Shown in pieces: positions 6,456-15,373 of a DNA stretch of 25,289 bases. The first letter of the stretch is position 1, and each line of letters starts with the position of its first letter. The notes below the pieces were generated by a model, which was not told where the DNA came from, searched no databases, and was given only the letters and a program-made list of their open reading frames with translations. The stretch comes from JAZDKP01 sp043802925. Its GTDB lineage: Bacteria; Fibrobacterota; OXYB2-FULL-49-7; JAEUSG01. The DNA lies in NCBI GenBank assembly GCA_043802925.1, contig JAZDKP010000126.1, forward strand, positions 1-25,289. Direction: 5' to 3'. Made by a program: the position numbers and the translations under genes.

Positions 6456-7616
6456 TCACATCCAGTAATGGAACAGCCGCAGAATTTGCCCGGCCAAAGT
6501 GCCCAGCCATGACCGTTCCTTGAGAGCTTGGGAAGTGATTTCCACGGACTGCCGGAGGTCCAGTAAAAACTGGCGTTCCAGCGATGCCTTGGATTCCTCA
6601 TGGGTGATAACCAGGTCCACTTCAAGATCGTGGATCAGGCTGCGATGGTTGAGGTTACTGGTCCCTATCGTGGCCCAGTCGTCAATCTGGAGGAGCTTGG
6701 CATGCAGGACGTGGGGCAGATATTCAAAGATGCGCGCGCCGGAGTGCAACAACGGTTTAAAGAAGGCGGCCGAGGCCCAACGGACAAAAGCCACATCGGG
6801 ATTACGCGGGACCAGCAGGCGCACGTCCACACCGCGTTCCGCGGCCATGCAAAGGTCGCGCACCAGACGCCGGGCCGGGATAAAATAGGGGTTGGTGATC
6901 CACACGCGCCGTTCTGATGATGAAATCCTGTGGAGCAGATCATTGAAAAGCCAATGTCTGGACTTGCCGCGCTCATTGAGCCGGACCAGGCCCTTGGGTG
7001 GAACGGGCTTTGGAAGAGACAGGGATGCCGCATACCTCTTTCTAAGAAGACGGAACCGCCATGAACGGGTCCATTCCCTGCCAAACCCCCACGCCAACGC
7101 CGCCACCTGTTCCCCCTCCACACGGACAGCGGTGTCCCGCCACTCAACGCCCTCCCCCGCTTCGGACAGATTGTGCGCGGTAATGTTGATGCTGCCCACA
7201 TAGGCGATTTGCCCGTCAATAATCCACACCTTGCGATGGTTGCGCCGGTTGATGGACGTCAGCAGGTGTATCATCGGTCTTAAACGGGGAATGCGGCGGG
7301 TGGCCAGGTTAAGGAGCGCCCAGGGCATGGGTCTGAAAACGCGCGCATCCACGCCCGCCTCAAGCAGTCCAGGAATGAAGCGCGTGGCCCATTCCCGGGC
7401 GCCAAACCCGTCCGCCATGACGCGTACCGCAACCTTGCGTTGCGCAGCCGTTTTGAGCGCATCCGCGACACGGCGTCCCAGCGCATCGTCGTCAAAGATG
7501 TAAACCTCAAGGTCAATGCTTTGCCGCGCCCGGCCTACATCCTCCAGCACCGCGGCATAGAATTCCCGGGCGCAATGGAATATCCTTTCAGTGATCCAGG
7601 TGTCAAGGTTACTCAT
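6456..7616 (-). CDS. clsB: Cardiolipin synthase B-like phospholipase D family protein
   Basis: The 386-aa product has two phospholipase D HKD motifs: HRKVWIIDG (His127, Lys129, Asp134) and HAKLLQIDD (His305, Lys307, Asp312), each followed by the GS/GTSN element (VGSINIT, IGTSNLNHRS). This is the layout of cardiolipin synthases, which transfer a phosphatidyl group to make cardiolipin at the inner membrane. There is no N-terminal pair of transmembrane helices, which separates it from ClsA and fits ClsB (413 aa in E. coli). Its ATG overlaps the stop of the upstream P-type ATPase gene by 4 nt (ATGA, 7613-7616), and no ribosome site is visible, so translation is probably coupled. The EEP gene follows 1 nt after. 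Another PLD-type phosphatidyltransferase activity cannot be excluded. Confidence 0.85.
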   Translation of the reverse strand: MSNLDTWITERIFHCAREFYAAVLEDVGRARQSIDLEVYIFDDDALGRRVADALKTAAQRKVAVRVMADGFGAREWATRFIPGLLEAGVDARVFRPMPWALLNLATRRIPRLRPMIHLLTSINRRNHRKVWIIDGQIAYVGSINITAHNLSEAGEGVEWRDTAVRVEGEQVAALAWGFGREWTRSWRFRLLRKRYAASLSLPKPVPPKGLVRLNERGKSRHWLFNDLLHRISSSERRVWITNPYFIPARRLVRDLCMAAERGVDVRLLVPRNPDVAFVRWASAAFFKPLLHSGARIFEYLPHVLHAKLLQIDDWATIGTSNLNHRSLIHDLEVDLVITHEESKASLERQFLLDLRQSVEITSQALKERSWLGTLAGQILRLFHYWM

Positions 7617-10186
7617 ACAACATCGTGGTTTTTGAAAAGCAAAACATGCTTTCTCCGTTTAACCGCTTTGTAGAATTCGAACCACACGATGGTTGTTAAT
7701 CCCGCAAAACCACAGAGGACGATATTGAACAATGGAAGTTTGTGAAACTGGAATAAATCCAGAAAAAACGGGACATTTAATATGAGTGCCAGAAAGAAAA
7801 TGGCCCCGCCCGCAACCCATAATACCGCTTTATTGGGTGTGGCGATAATTTTGAATATATTGTCGGTCCATGAGCGGTTTGTTAATATGACCGCGATGTT
7901 TGAAACAATCAATGTGGCAAATACCATGGCCCGCACTTCTTTTGCTTCATACCCCAGGTGCAGACCCGCGATATAAACAGCCAGGGTCGTCATAAGGATA
8001 CCGGCCCCCTGCAGGCAACTGAACAGGATTTTATTTCCTCCGAAAAACGGCTCATTGATTTTTTTGGGAGGCCGGTTCATTACGTTCACCTCTTCTTTTT
8101 CGGCTTCAAAGATGATGGAGCATGCCGGGTCAATGATTAATTCGAGAAAAACAATATGCACGGGCCATAATATTATAGGAAAATTACCCAGCAATATCGG
8201 GAACAGGGACAATCCGGCAATGGGCACATGGATGGCAAACGTGTATCCAAAAGCTTTCTGGAGATTGTCAAATATCCGCCGTCCCATTTTTATGGCACCC
8301 ACAATCGATGAAAAATTATCGTCCATGAGTACCAGCGAGGACGCTTCCCGTGCGACATCGGTTCCCTTCTCTCCCATTGCGATTCCAATATCAGCCGATT
8401 TAAGGGCCGGGGCGTCGTTGACGCCGTCTCCTGTCATGGCAACGATTTCATTGTTTTTCTTTAAAGCGTTTACGATTTTAAGTTTTTGTTCCGGGACCAC
8501 CCTGGCAAAAATATTGACTTCCTTTATCTTTTCGCATAATTCATCCTCCGTCATTGCCTGTAAATCCTGACCGGTAATGCATTGTTCAGGATTTACAAGA
8601 CCTATTTCCAGGGCGATATGTTTGGCGGTTACAGAGTAATCTCCGGTAATCATAATGACCCGGATACCGGCCTTATGGCATTCGCTGACCGCTTGTTTAA
8701 CATTATCACGAACCGGATCGGCCAGCCCGATTAAACCGATAAAGTCAAAAGTAAAATCGTGCTGAATTTCGGGCAGATTGTTTGCGTTGATTTTTGCTTT
8801 TGCCACGCCTAACACTCTTAATCCGTCTGCAGCCAGTTTTTCAACGGCCAAAGACAGTCGTTTTTTGTTTTCTTCATCCAAATGACACAAATCGAAAATT
8901 GCTTCAGGCGCTCCTTTGGATGCAATAATATTTTCCGCTGTTCCTTTAAACGAAAAAACATGCGACATGGCAAGCAGTTCTTTTGAAAGAGGGTATTCTT
9001 TGATCATTTCCCAGTCTTTATGGATATGTTCCGTCCCTTGAGGGTACAAATCGCCCATGCTGGCGATTGCCTTTTCCATGGGATCAAAAGGATTCATTTG
9101 ACTGGAAAGAATGCCATATTCAATTATTTCATGGAATTCCGAATTAAATTCGCTGTCTTTTGCAACCGTTAGAAAGTCTTTTCCGTTATAGAGACTTGTA
9201 ACCGTCATTTTGTTCCGGGTCAGCGTGCCTGTTTTGTCGGTACAGAGCACGGTGGCCGAACCCAGCGTTTCTATGGCTGACGGCTTTCGTGTTAAAACTT
9301 TTATTTTTGACATTCGCCATGCCCCAAGGGCCATGAATACTGTGAGAATGACCGGAAATTCTTCGGGTAACATGGACATCGCCAGTGTTATTCCCGCCAG
9401 AAAACCATTCACCAGACTTTGACTGGTCAGTGTGTAGCCAACGACAACCAAAACACAGAGTACTGCGGCAATTATCGTAAGTTTCGTTACCAGCGATCCC
9501 ATTTCATGCTTTAACCGGGTGGGTTCTTCTTTTACGCCCTCGAGCGCCTTGCCGATTTTACCAATTTCGGTATTAATCCCGGTGTTGCTGACCCTCGCAA
9601 TACCATTGCCCTGGACAATCATGGACCCGGAATAAACAAAAGACAAATCATCGCCCCCGGGCTGGATGTTTTTTTGAGACCAATCCCAATCGCTTTTTCT
9701 GACGGGTACGGGCTCTCCTGTCAGTAATGATTCATCGGCCATCAAGCTGACCGAATGGAGCACGGTGGCATCCGCCGGAACCCTGTCGCCTTCCTGTAAC
9801 ACAATGATGTCGTCCGTGACCACTTCAAAACCAGCGATTCTTGTTTCTACGCCGTCCCGGATGACCAAAGCCCTGGGACTTGCCATGTCTTTGAGTGCAT
9901 CGAGGGCTTTTTCCGTCTTCTTTTCCTGAAAGAATTCAATGCCCATGATGACGAAGACAAAACCCAGAAGCATTAAACCTTCCCGCATATCGCCCAAAAC
10001 CATATACAAGGTGCCACAGCCGACCAATAGCACAAACATGGGTTCTTTGACAACCCCCAGCGCAATGGAGAATATGTTTCTTGGCTTTGAAGAGGGCAGG
10101 CTGTTGTGGCCTTCGGTACGTAATTTGACCGCGGCCTGATTGGCGGATAGTCCTTGGAATTTTTCGGAAGTATTGTCAAATTTCAT
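7613..10186 (-). CDS. P2-type cation-transporting ATPase (Ca2+-ATPase-like)
   Basis: The 857-aa product is a full-length P-type ATPase. It has a cation ATPase N-terminal segment (about 8-75), an actuator domain with LLTGEPVPV (155-163), phosphorylation site CTDKTGTLTRNK (Asp317), nucleotide-binding KGAPE (424-428), hinge MTGDGVNDAP (584-593) and about ten membrane helices including six after the hinge. Helix M4 carries PEEFP (274-278) in place of the PEGLP of SERCA pumps, and M6 carries ELIIDPACS (Asp687). M5 (about 645-665) shows no acidic residue, so one transported ion per cycle is likelier than two. Calcium is the nearest family guess, but specificity cannot be read. The gene starts the operon with clsB and the EEP gene. 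No Shine-Dalgarno is seen before ATG 10186; a promoter lies very close upstream. Confidence 0.88.
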   Translation of the reverse strand: MKFDNTSEKFQGLSANQAAVKLRTEGHNSLPSSKPRNIFSIALGVVKEPMFVLLVGCGTLYMVLGDMREGLMLLGFVFVIMGIEFFQEKKTEKALDALKDMASPRALVIRDGVETRIAGFEVVTDDIIVLQEGDRVPADATVLHSVSLMADESLLTGEPVPVRKSDWDWSQKNIQPGGDDLSFVYSGSMIVQGNGIARVSNTGINTEIGKIGKALEGVKEEPTRLKHEMGSLVTKLTIIAAVLCVLVVVGYTLTSQSLVNGFLAGITLAMSMLPEEFPVILTVFMALGAWRMSKIKVLTRKPSAIETLGSATVLCTDKTGTLTRNKMTVTSLYNGKDFLTVAKDSEFNSEFHEIIEYGILSSQMNPFDPMEKAIASMGDLYPQGTEHIHKDWEMIKEYPLSKELLAMSHVFSFKGTAENIIASKGAPEAIFDLCHLDEENKKRLSLAVEKLAADGLRVLGVAKAKINANNLPEIQHDFTFDFIGLIGLADPVRDNVKQAVSECHKAGIRVIMITGDYSVTAKHIALEIGLVNPEQCITGQDLQAMTEDELCEKIKEVNIFARVVPEQKLKIVNALKKNNEIVAMTGDGVNDAPALKSADIGIAMGEKGTDVAREASSLVLMDDNFSSIVGAIKMGRRIFDNLQKAFGYTFAIHVPIAGLSLFPILLGNFPIILWPVHIVFLELIIDPACSIIFEAEKEEVNVMNRPPKKINEPFFGGNKILFSCLQGAGILMTTLAVYIAGLHLGYEAKEVRAMVFATLIVSNIAVILTNRSWTDNIFKIIATPNKAVLWVAGGAIFFLALILNVPFFLDLFQFHKLPLFNIVLCGFAGLTTIVWFEFYKAVKRRKHVLLFKNHDVV

Positions 10187-10200
10187 AAGGTAATAACCCC

Positions 10201-10228
10201 ATTATAAGATGACCGGAAGTTATTACAA
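10201..10228 (-). promoter_or_regulatory. Putative promoter of the ATPase-clsB-EEP operon
   Basis: On the minus strand a perfect TATAAT (10201-10206) follows TTGTAA (10223-10228, 4 of 6 matches to TTGACA) with a 16-bp spacer. Transcription would start near 10194, leaving a leader of about 8 nt before ATG 10186, which fits the absence of a ribosome binding site. Promoter activity is inferred. Confidence 0.4.
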
Positions 10229-10273
10229 ACGAAATCATTCCGCACAGGCGAACGGTGTTCCCCTTGTTTCAGC

Positions 10274-11176
10274 TCAAGCGCTGACCACTACCTGGTTCTT
10301 TCCGTTTCGTTTGGCCTGATACAACGCATCATCCGCTTTTTTAACAAAGGTTTGCGGGGTCCGAATCTCTTTTCCGCACGATGCCACGCCGATACTGACT
10401 GTTACCGGTAAAACACCTTGAAGTCTTGAGGCAATTTCAGTCCTCAGTCTTTCAGCCAGCACACCGGCTTCCGTTGCATCAGTGGAAGGCAGAATCAACG
10501 CAAACTCCTCCCCGCCATAACGGCAGCAGACATCCAACTCCCGTGCGGTCGTTTTAATAATGGATCCTATCAGGGCCAGAATTCTGTCTCCTTCCTGATG
10601 ACCGTCCCGATCATTGAGTTCCTTGAAATCATCAATGTCGATCATCATGAGCGAAACAAGCGTCTTGTAGCGGGTATAACGTGCCAATTCCACGCCAATC
10701 GTCTGGAAACAGTAAGCATGGTTAAAAAGTCCGGTCAAGCCGTCATGCAACGTCAGCTGAACAATGTCGGTTATCTGCTCTTCACCAATGACCGTTGCGC
10801 CCTCCAGTTCGGAGGTGAGGTTTGAAAGGTAGTCCAGGGAAGCGACCGTAATCCGGATATTCCGCTTCATTAACACGGACATGCTGTATTTGTGCCGCAG
10901 AATCTTGTTCCATACCTCTTCCGCGTCCTCGGGGGGAAAGGACTGGTGCGTGACCGAATAGAGCAGGTCCGAATAAAAGCACTGCCCATGGCTTATTTTC
11001 AGTTCAGCCAGCAAGGTTTCCTCGGATTCGGACAACGGCCGGTCTCCGGCAAAGGCGGACACAAGATCCAGGTGGATGGCGTCATTGCAAAGAAGCTTTT
11101 CCAATTGACAGGTGTTTGTTTCTTTCAACACGGAACTGTCATCCTTCGCGGAATCGTGCGTGCTGTTTGCCAACAT
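10274..11176 (-). CDS. GGDEF diguanylate cyclase with an intact I-site
   Basis: The 300-aa product ends in a GGDEF domain (about 145-300) that makes cyclic di-GMP from two GTP. Seen motifs are DGLTGLFNH, the metal-binding DIDDFKELND, GHQEGD and the active-site GGEEF (221-225). RELD (212-215) lies exactly five residues before GGEEF, as in the product-inhibition I-site. The N-terminal 140 residues are helical, show no membrane segment and match no domain I recognise; they probably sense or dimerise. ATG 11176 is preferred over ATG 11182 because AGAGG lies 7 nt from the former and 1 nt from the latter. It is the next gene downstream of the six-gene surface-protein operon (57 nt gap before the alternative ATG 11182), so c-di-GMP control of those proteins is a reasonable guess but unproven. 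Confidence 0.9.
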   Translation of the reverse strand: MLANSTHDSAKDDSSVLKETNTCQLEKLLCNDAIHLDLVSAFAGDRPLSESEETLLAELKISHGQCFYSDLLYSVTHQSFPPEDAEEVWNKILRHKYSMSVLMKRNIRITVASLDYLSNLTSELEGATVIGEEQITDIVQLTLHDGLTGLFNHAYCFQTIGVELARYTRYKTLVSLMMIDIDDFKELNDRDGHQEGDRILALIGSIIKTTARELDVCCRYGGEEFALILPSTDATEAGVLAERLRTEIASRLQGVLPVTVSIGVASCGKEIRTPQTFVKKADDALYQAKRNGKNQVVVSA

Positions 11177-11239
11177 TCCCATGCCTCTGTTTTATGTCTT
11201 GACCTTTGCCAAAGATAGCCGCGATAACGGTAACAGGAA

Positions 11240-12310
11240 CTATTTCATAAGGATCAACTTCTTCATCGAAACGACGGATCCGGCGTTCAAACGGCAGAAG
11301 TATATGCCGCTCGAGAGACTGAGTGTCCCCTTCTTGGTATTGAACGGCACGGTGTAGCTACCGGCTTCCTGACAACCGTTCACGAGCATGGCAACTTCAT
11401 GGCCCAGCGCATTGTAGACCTTAAGGGAAACCTGAGCCGCCTTCTTGATACTGTATTGAATCCTTGTAGACGGGTTGAATGGATTCGGATAGTTCTGCAA
11501 TAGCGCGAATTCCTGTGGCGCCAACCCGTTCTCAACAGCGGTCGCTACCGGCGGCCGGGTGATGACATTGGAGGCCAATGTGACCGCGGCAATCCGTGCT
11601 AACGCCCTGCCATCCAGTGTTGCCCCTGTACTCAGCGAGATGGACTGATCCGCCATTATAGTTCCCTTGAAAACCGAGCTCGTTCCAAGAGTCGCTGATG
11701 TGCCGACCTGCCAAAAAATGTTGGCGGCCAGCGCGCCCCCTGCAAGAACGACATGGATACCGGTGCCCACATTGAGATCAGCGGCTATCTGGAAGATCCA
11801 GACATCCGTTGCGCTGCCCGTGAGAGTGACGTCAGACCCCGTTATTGAAGCCGTACTGGTGAATTTATACAGACCGGGGACAAGCGTCAACCCGCCGATA
11901 TTTCCGGAACCGGGATCCAAAAAAGAAGCAGTCGGTACCGGTGTCCGGCCTGCGGCATCGTTGTAGGCGATGGTTAAATCTCCCTGGGCCGCAGTGAGCT
12001 CCGTAGCTGCAGCCACGGAACCGGGAGGGCCCGAGGCATCAACCGTGTATATTGTCCCGGTTACTTCGGTTAAACCAAAACCGGTTATACTGCTGCCCGC
12101 GGTCGGACTCAAGCCGATATTACCGGTGATCGCAGAAACCGGAACGTTCGATACTAATGAGCCGGCAAGTATAACGTAATTGGCGGTTGAACCCAGGGTT
12201 ACGGGTAGCAGCGGATCAGACATAGCAGCAACAGGAAGCATCAAAGCCGTCATCCCCATTGCTCCGAGGAAGCGTATCCATCGGCTTGAGTTTCTTGTAT
12301 TACTTTTCAT
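11240..12310 (-). CDS. DUF3494 (ice-binding-type) protein with T9SS sorting domain, one domain
   Basis: The 356-aa product has a signal peptide (about 1-31, basic start then hydrophobic run ending AAMS), one DUF3494 domain (36-251) and a T9SS type A sorting domain (272-356, with QNYPNPFNPSTRIQYS and a closing MKKLILMK). DUF3494 is the beta-solenoid family of bacterial and microalgal ice-binding proteins. The domain is the longer form here (about 216 aa, with ITGFGLTEVTGTIYTVD), the same form as the first domain of the next gene upstream. ATG 12310 is set by AAGGAG 6 nt before it; the frame is open to 12349 but without support. It is the last gene of the six-gene run. The protein is predicted to be exported by Sec, crossed by T9SS and fixed on the cell surface. 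Ice binding is not shown. Confidence 0.85.
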   Translation of the reverse strand: MKSNTRNSSRWIRFLGAMGMTALMLPVAAMSDPLLPVTLGSTANYVILAGSLVSNVPVSAITGNIGLSPTAGSSITGFGLTEVTGTIYTVDASGPPGSVAAATELTAAQGDLTIAYNDAAGRTPVPTASFLDPGSGNIGGLTLVPGLYKFTSTASITGSDVTLTGSATDVWIFQIAADLNVGTGIHVVLAGGALAANIFWQVGTSATLGTSSVFKGTIMADQSISLSTGATLDGRALARIAAVTLASNVITRPPVATAVENGLAPQEFALLQNYPNPFNPSTRIQYSIKKAAQVSLKVYNALGHEVAMLVNGCQEAGSYTVPFNTKKGTLSLSSGIYFCRLNAGSVVSMKKLILMK

Positions 12311-12354
12311 GAAAATCTCCTTAAAATTTAGACCTTTTTTGGTATTCATGCGAA

Positions 12355-15327
12355 CTATTTTATAAGGACCAGCTTCTTCATCGAAACAAAGGAACCGGCT
12401 TCCAGACGGCAGAAATATACACCGCTCGAAAGGCTGAGCGTTCCCTTTTTGCTATTGAACGACACCGTGTGGCTGCCCGCTTCCTGACGGCCGTTCACGA
12501 GTGTGGCAACTTCATGGCCCAGCGCATTGTAGACTTTGAGGGAAACCTGGGCCGCCTTTTTGATGCTGTATTGAATCTTTGTGGACGGATTGAATGGATT
12601 CGGATAGTTCTGTGAGAGCGCGGACACGTCAGCCGCTAATCCATTTTCGACAACGGTGATCGGCCCGGGAGGAGTGGTAACGGTATTGCCGTCGAGTGTG
12701 ACAGTGCCCGTGCGTGCCAACGCCCTGCCGTTAAGCGTGGCGCCTGCCTCCAGGGTGATGGAGGTCAAAGCCAGTAGGGTTCCCTCAAAGACCGAGTTTG
12801 CTCCAAGCGTCGCTGAACTGCCGACCTGCCAGAAGATATTGGAAGCTCTGGCATCGTTAATCAGGATAACCTTGCGGTCAAGGCTCGTCGTGAGGGTGGA
12901 CGCCATCTGAAAGATAAAGACCGCATCCGAGTCGCCCGCGGCGTCAAGCGTGAGGTCCCCGGTAGAGATCGCCAGCGAGGAGGTGGAGGTATAAAGGCCG
13001 GGGGTCAGTGTGTCTCCGCCGAGATTTCCGGCGACTGTGACCGCGCCAACGGTTCGACCGGCCGCATCGTCATACGCAATGGTCAAATCAAGTTGCGCCT
13101 GGATTGCGATAGCATCATTCAGATGTGTCGTACCGCTCACGATCGGAGCTCCGGTCACCGTAACACCCGGGCTCACGCCAAGGTCCCCCGTCAATGTCAC
13201 CGCATTGTTGCTGGTGACCGAGGTGCCGGCAAGAACCGCGAAATCAGCAGCCGTTGCAAGGGCGACAAGCGCTTGCGGAGGAGCAATAATGACGGTCGCC
13301 GGTCGGCTGGTGATGGTATCGCCGTCCAATGTGACTGCGCCATTCCGTGCCAGGACTCTGCCATCCAGTATTACGCCTGATTCAAGGGTGATGGAGTCCA
13401 AAGCCAGTATGTTTCCCTTAAAGACCGAGGTTGCTCCCAGCGTCGCCGAACTGCCGACCTGCCAGAAGATGTTGGAGGCTTTGGCGGAATCACTCAGGAT
13501 TACATGCGTGCCGGTTGCGGTGCTGAGTGTGGACGCTATCTGAAAGATGAAGACCGCATCGGGATCGCCCTGGGCGTCGAGTGTGAGGTCCCCGGAGGAG
13601 ATAGCCAGTGTGCTGGTGGACGTATAAAGGCCGGGGGTCAGTGTCTGCCCGCCGAGATTTCCGGCAATCATGAGCGCGCCAACGGTTCGTCCGGCCGCAT
13701 CGTCATACGCAGTGTCCAAATCGAGTTGCGCCTGAATTGCGGTGGCATCATTCGTGTGTATTGTGCCGTCCATGGTTGGGGTTCCAGTCACCGTAGTCCC
13801 CGGACTCACCCCAAGATCCCCGGTAATTGCCGTGGCATTGACGCTGGTGACCGAGGTGCCGGAAAGGACCGCGAAACTGTCAGCCGTTCCAAGGTCAACA
13901 ATCACCGGCGACGCAGTGACCTCCGGCAAACGACTGCTGATGGTATTGCCATTTAATGCAACGGTGCCCGTCCGTGCCAATGCCCTGCCTTCCAGCGTTG
14001 CGCCTGACGCCATGGAAATGGAGACCGAAGCCAGTATGATTCCCTTGAAGACCGAGGTCGCTCCAAGCGTTGCTGAACTGCCGACCTGCCAGATGACGTT
14101 TGACGCCCTGGCGCCATTAATCAGAATAACCTGGCTGCCGGTTCCCGTGGTGAGTGTGGACGCCATCTTAATGATAAAGACAGCGTTCGTGTCACCCTGG
14201 GCGTCGAGTATCAGATTCCCGGAGGAGATATCGAGCGAGGAAAGGGAGGTATAAAGGCCGGTGACAAGCGTGTCCCCGGCGAGATTTCCGGCGACGGGCA
14301 TTGAACCGCCGCTTCGTGCAAGCACGTCATTATACGCAGTATCCAAATCAAGTTGCGCCTGGGCCGCAACAGCATCACCCGCGTGTATTGAGCCGTACAC
14401 TGTTGGAGATCCGGTCACTGCGGAGTCCGGACTCACCCCAAGATCACCGATAACGGTCGTAACACCGATGCTGGTGACCGCAAAGCCGGCCAAAACCGCG
14501 AAATCGGAAATTGATCGAAGGGCAACGGGCGTCGGCGAAATGGGCACCCTCGGTGAAGGACAGGTGATGGTATTGGAGGCAAGTGTAACCGCGGCAATCC
14601 TTGCCAGCGCTCTGCCGTCCAGCGTTGCGCCCGTGTTCATCGAGATGGATTGATCCGCCAGTATGGTTCCCTTGAAGATTGAGGTCGTTCCAAGGGCCGC
14701 GGACGTGCCGACCTGCCAAAAGATATTGGAAGCTTTGGCTTCGCCGGCGAGAACGACTTCGATATCGTCGCCTACGGTCAGAGAGGACGCTATCTGGAAA
14801 ATCCAGACATCCGTTGCGCTGCCCGTGAGCGTGAGGTCAGACCCCGTTATCAAAGCGTTGCTCGTGAATTTATACAGGCCGGCAGCAAGGGTTAACCCGC
14901 CGATATTTCCGGATCCGGGATCCAAATTAGGACCCGTCGGTATCGGTGTGCGTCCTGCGGCGTCGTTGTACGCGAGGGTTAAATCTCCCTTGGCCGCAGT
15001 GAGTTCCGTCGCTGCAGTCACCGAACCCGCAGGGCCGGCGGCATCGACCGTGTATATTGTCCCGGTCACTTCGAGTAAGCCAAACCCGGTTATATTGCTG
15101 CCCGCGGCAGGGCTCAAACCGATATCACCAGTGACCGCGGACGTCGGAACATTCGAGACCAATGAGCCGGCCAAAACCGCGTAATTGGCGGTTGACCTCA
15201 GGGTTACGGGTGCCAGCGGTTCAGCCATGGCAGCGGTCGGCAGCATCAAAGCCGCCGTCACCATGGCTCCGAGGAAGCGCGTCCAACGGCTTAAGACAGC
15301 CGTTGTATTCTTTGTTTTGATTTTCAT
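12355..15327 (-). CDS. Four-domain DUF3494 protein with T9SS sorting domain
   Basis: The 990-aa product has a signal peptide (about 1-35), four DUF3494 domains (about 41-256, 268-466, 476-674 and 687-884) and a T9SS type A sorting tail (906-990). The first domain is the long form shared with the 356-aa paralogue; domains 2-4 are the short form (about 199 aa, with QAQLDLxxAYxD and GLYTSxSSLxIS) shared with the 765-aa paralogue. The protein thus looks like a fusion of the two kinds. All four domains keep the terminal GRALAR/GRVLAR...VTLxGNTIT signature of the family. ATG 15327 has AAGGAG at 6 nt; ATG 15333 abuts the same site and is unlikely. Most DUF3494 proteins have one domain, so four in one chain is unusual and would raise avidity for a repeating surface such as ice or a polymer. 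The function is inferred from family only. Confidence 0.85.
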   Translation of the reverse strand: MKIKTKNTTAVLSRWTRFLGAMVTAALMLPTAAMAEPLAPVTLRSTANYAVLAGSLVSNVPTSAVTGDIGLSPAAGSNITGFGLLEVTGTIYTVDAAGPAGSVTAATELTAAKGDLTLAYNDAAGRTPIPTGPNLDPGSGNIGGLTLAAGLYKFTSNALITGSDLTLTGSATDVWIFQIASSLTVGDDIEVVLAGEAKASNIFWQVGTSAALGTTSIFKGTILADQSISMNTGATLDGRALARIAAVTLASNTITCPSPRVPISPTPVALRSISDFAVLAGFAVTSIGVTTVIGDLGVSPDSAVTGSPTVYGSIHAGDAVAAQAQLDLDTAYNDVLARSGGSMPVAGNLAGDTLVTGLYTSLSSLDISSGNLILDAQGDTNAVFIIKMASTLTTGTGSQVILINGARASNVIWQVGSSATLGATSVFKGIILASVSISMASGATLEGRALARTGTVALNGNTISSRLPEVTASPVIVDLGTADSFAVLSGTSVTSVNATAITGDLGVSPGTTVTGTPTMDGTIHTNDATAIQAQLDLDTAYDDAAGRTVGALMIAGNLGGQTLTPGLYTSTSTLAISSGDLTLDAQGDPDAVFIFQIASTLSTATGTHVILSDSAKASNIFWQVGSSATLGATSVFKGNILALDSITLESGVILDGRVLARNGAVTLDGDTITSRPATVIIAPPQALVALATAADFAVLAGTSVTSNNAVTLTGDLGVSPGVTVTGAPIVSGTTHLNDAIAIQAQLDLTIAYDDAAGRTVGAVTVAGNLGGDTLTPGLYTSTSSLAISTGDLTLDAAGDSDAVFIFQMASTLTTSLDRKVILINDARASNIFWQVGSSATLGANSVFEGTLLALTSITLEAGATLNGRALARTGTVTLDGNTVTTPPGPITVVENGLAADVSALSQNYPNPFNPSTKIQYSIKKAAQVSLKVYNALGHEVATLVNGRQEAGSHTVSFNSKKGTLSLSSGVYFCRLEAGSFVSMKKLVLIK
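12676..14526 (-). repeat. Three tandem short-form DUF3494 coding units
   Basis: Units at about 13930-14526, 13306-13902 and 12676-13269 repeat with a period near 620-630 bp and are alike at DNA level, for example around the GRALAR and NIFWQVGSSATLGA codons. The preceding long-form unit (14560-15207) is clearly more divergent. Confidence 0.75.
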
Positions 15328-15373
15328 GAACATCTCCTTTTTTAGTTACGACCAGTCTTGTTATCAATACGAA

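Noticed and set aside
6455..6625. N-terminal extension of the EEP protein
   Set aside because: It overlaps the clsB-like coding region and its peptide is unlike the family; ATG 6454 fits the fold and the gene spacing.
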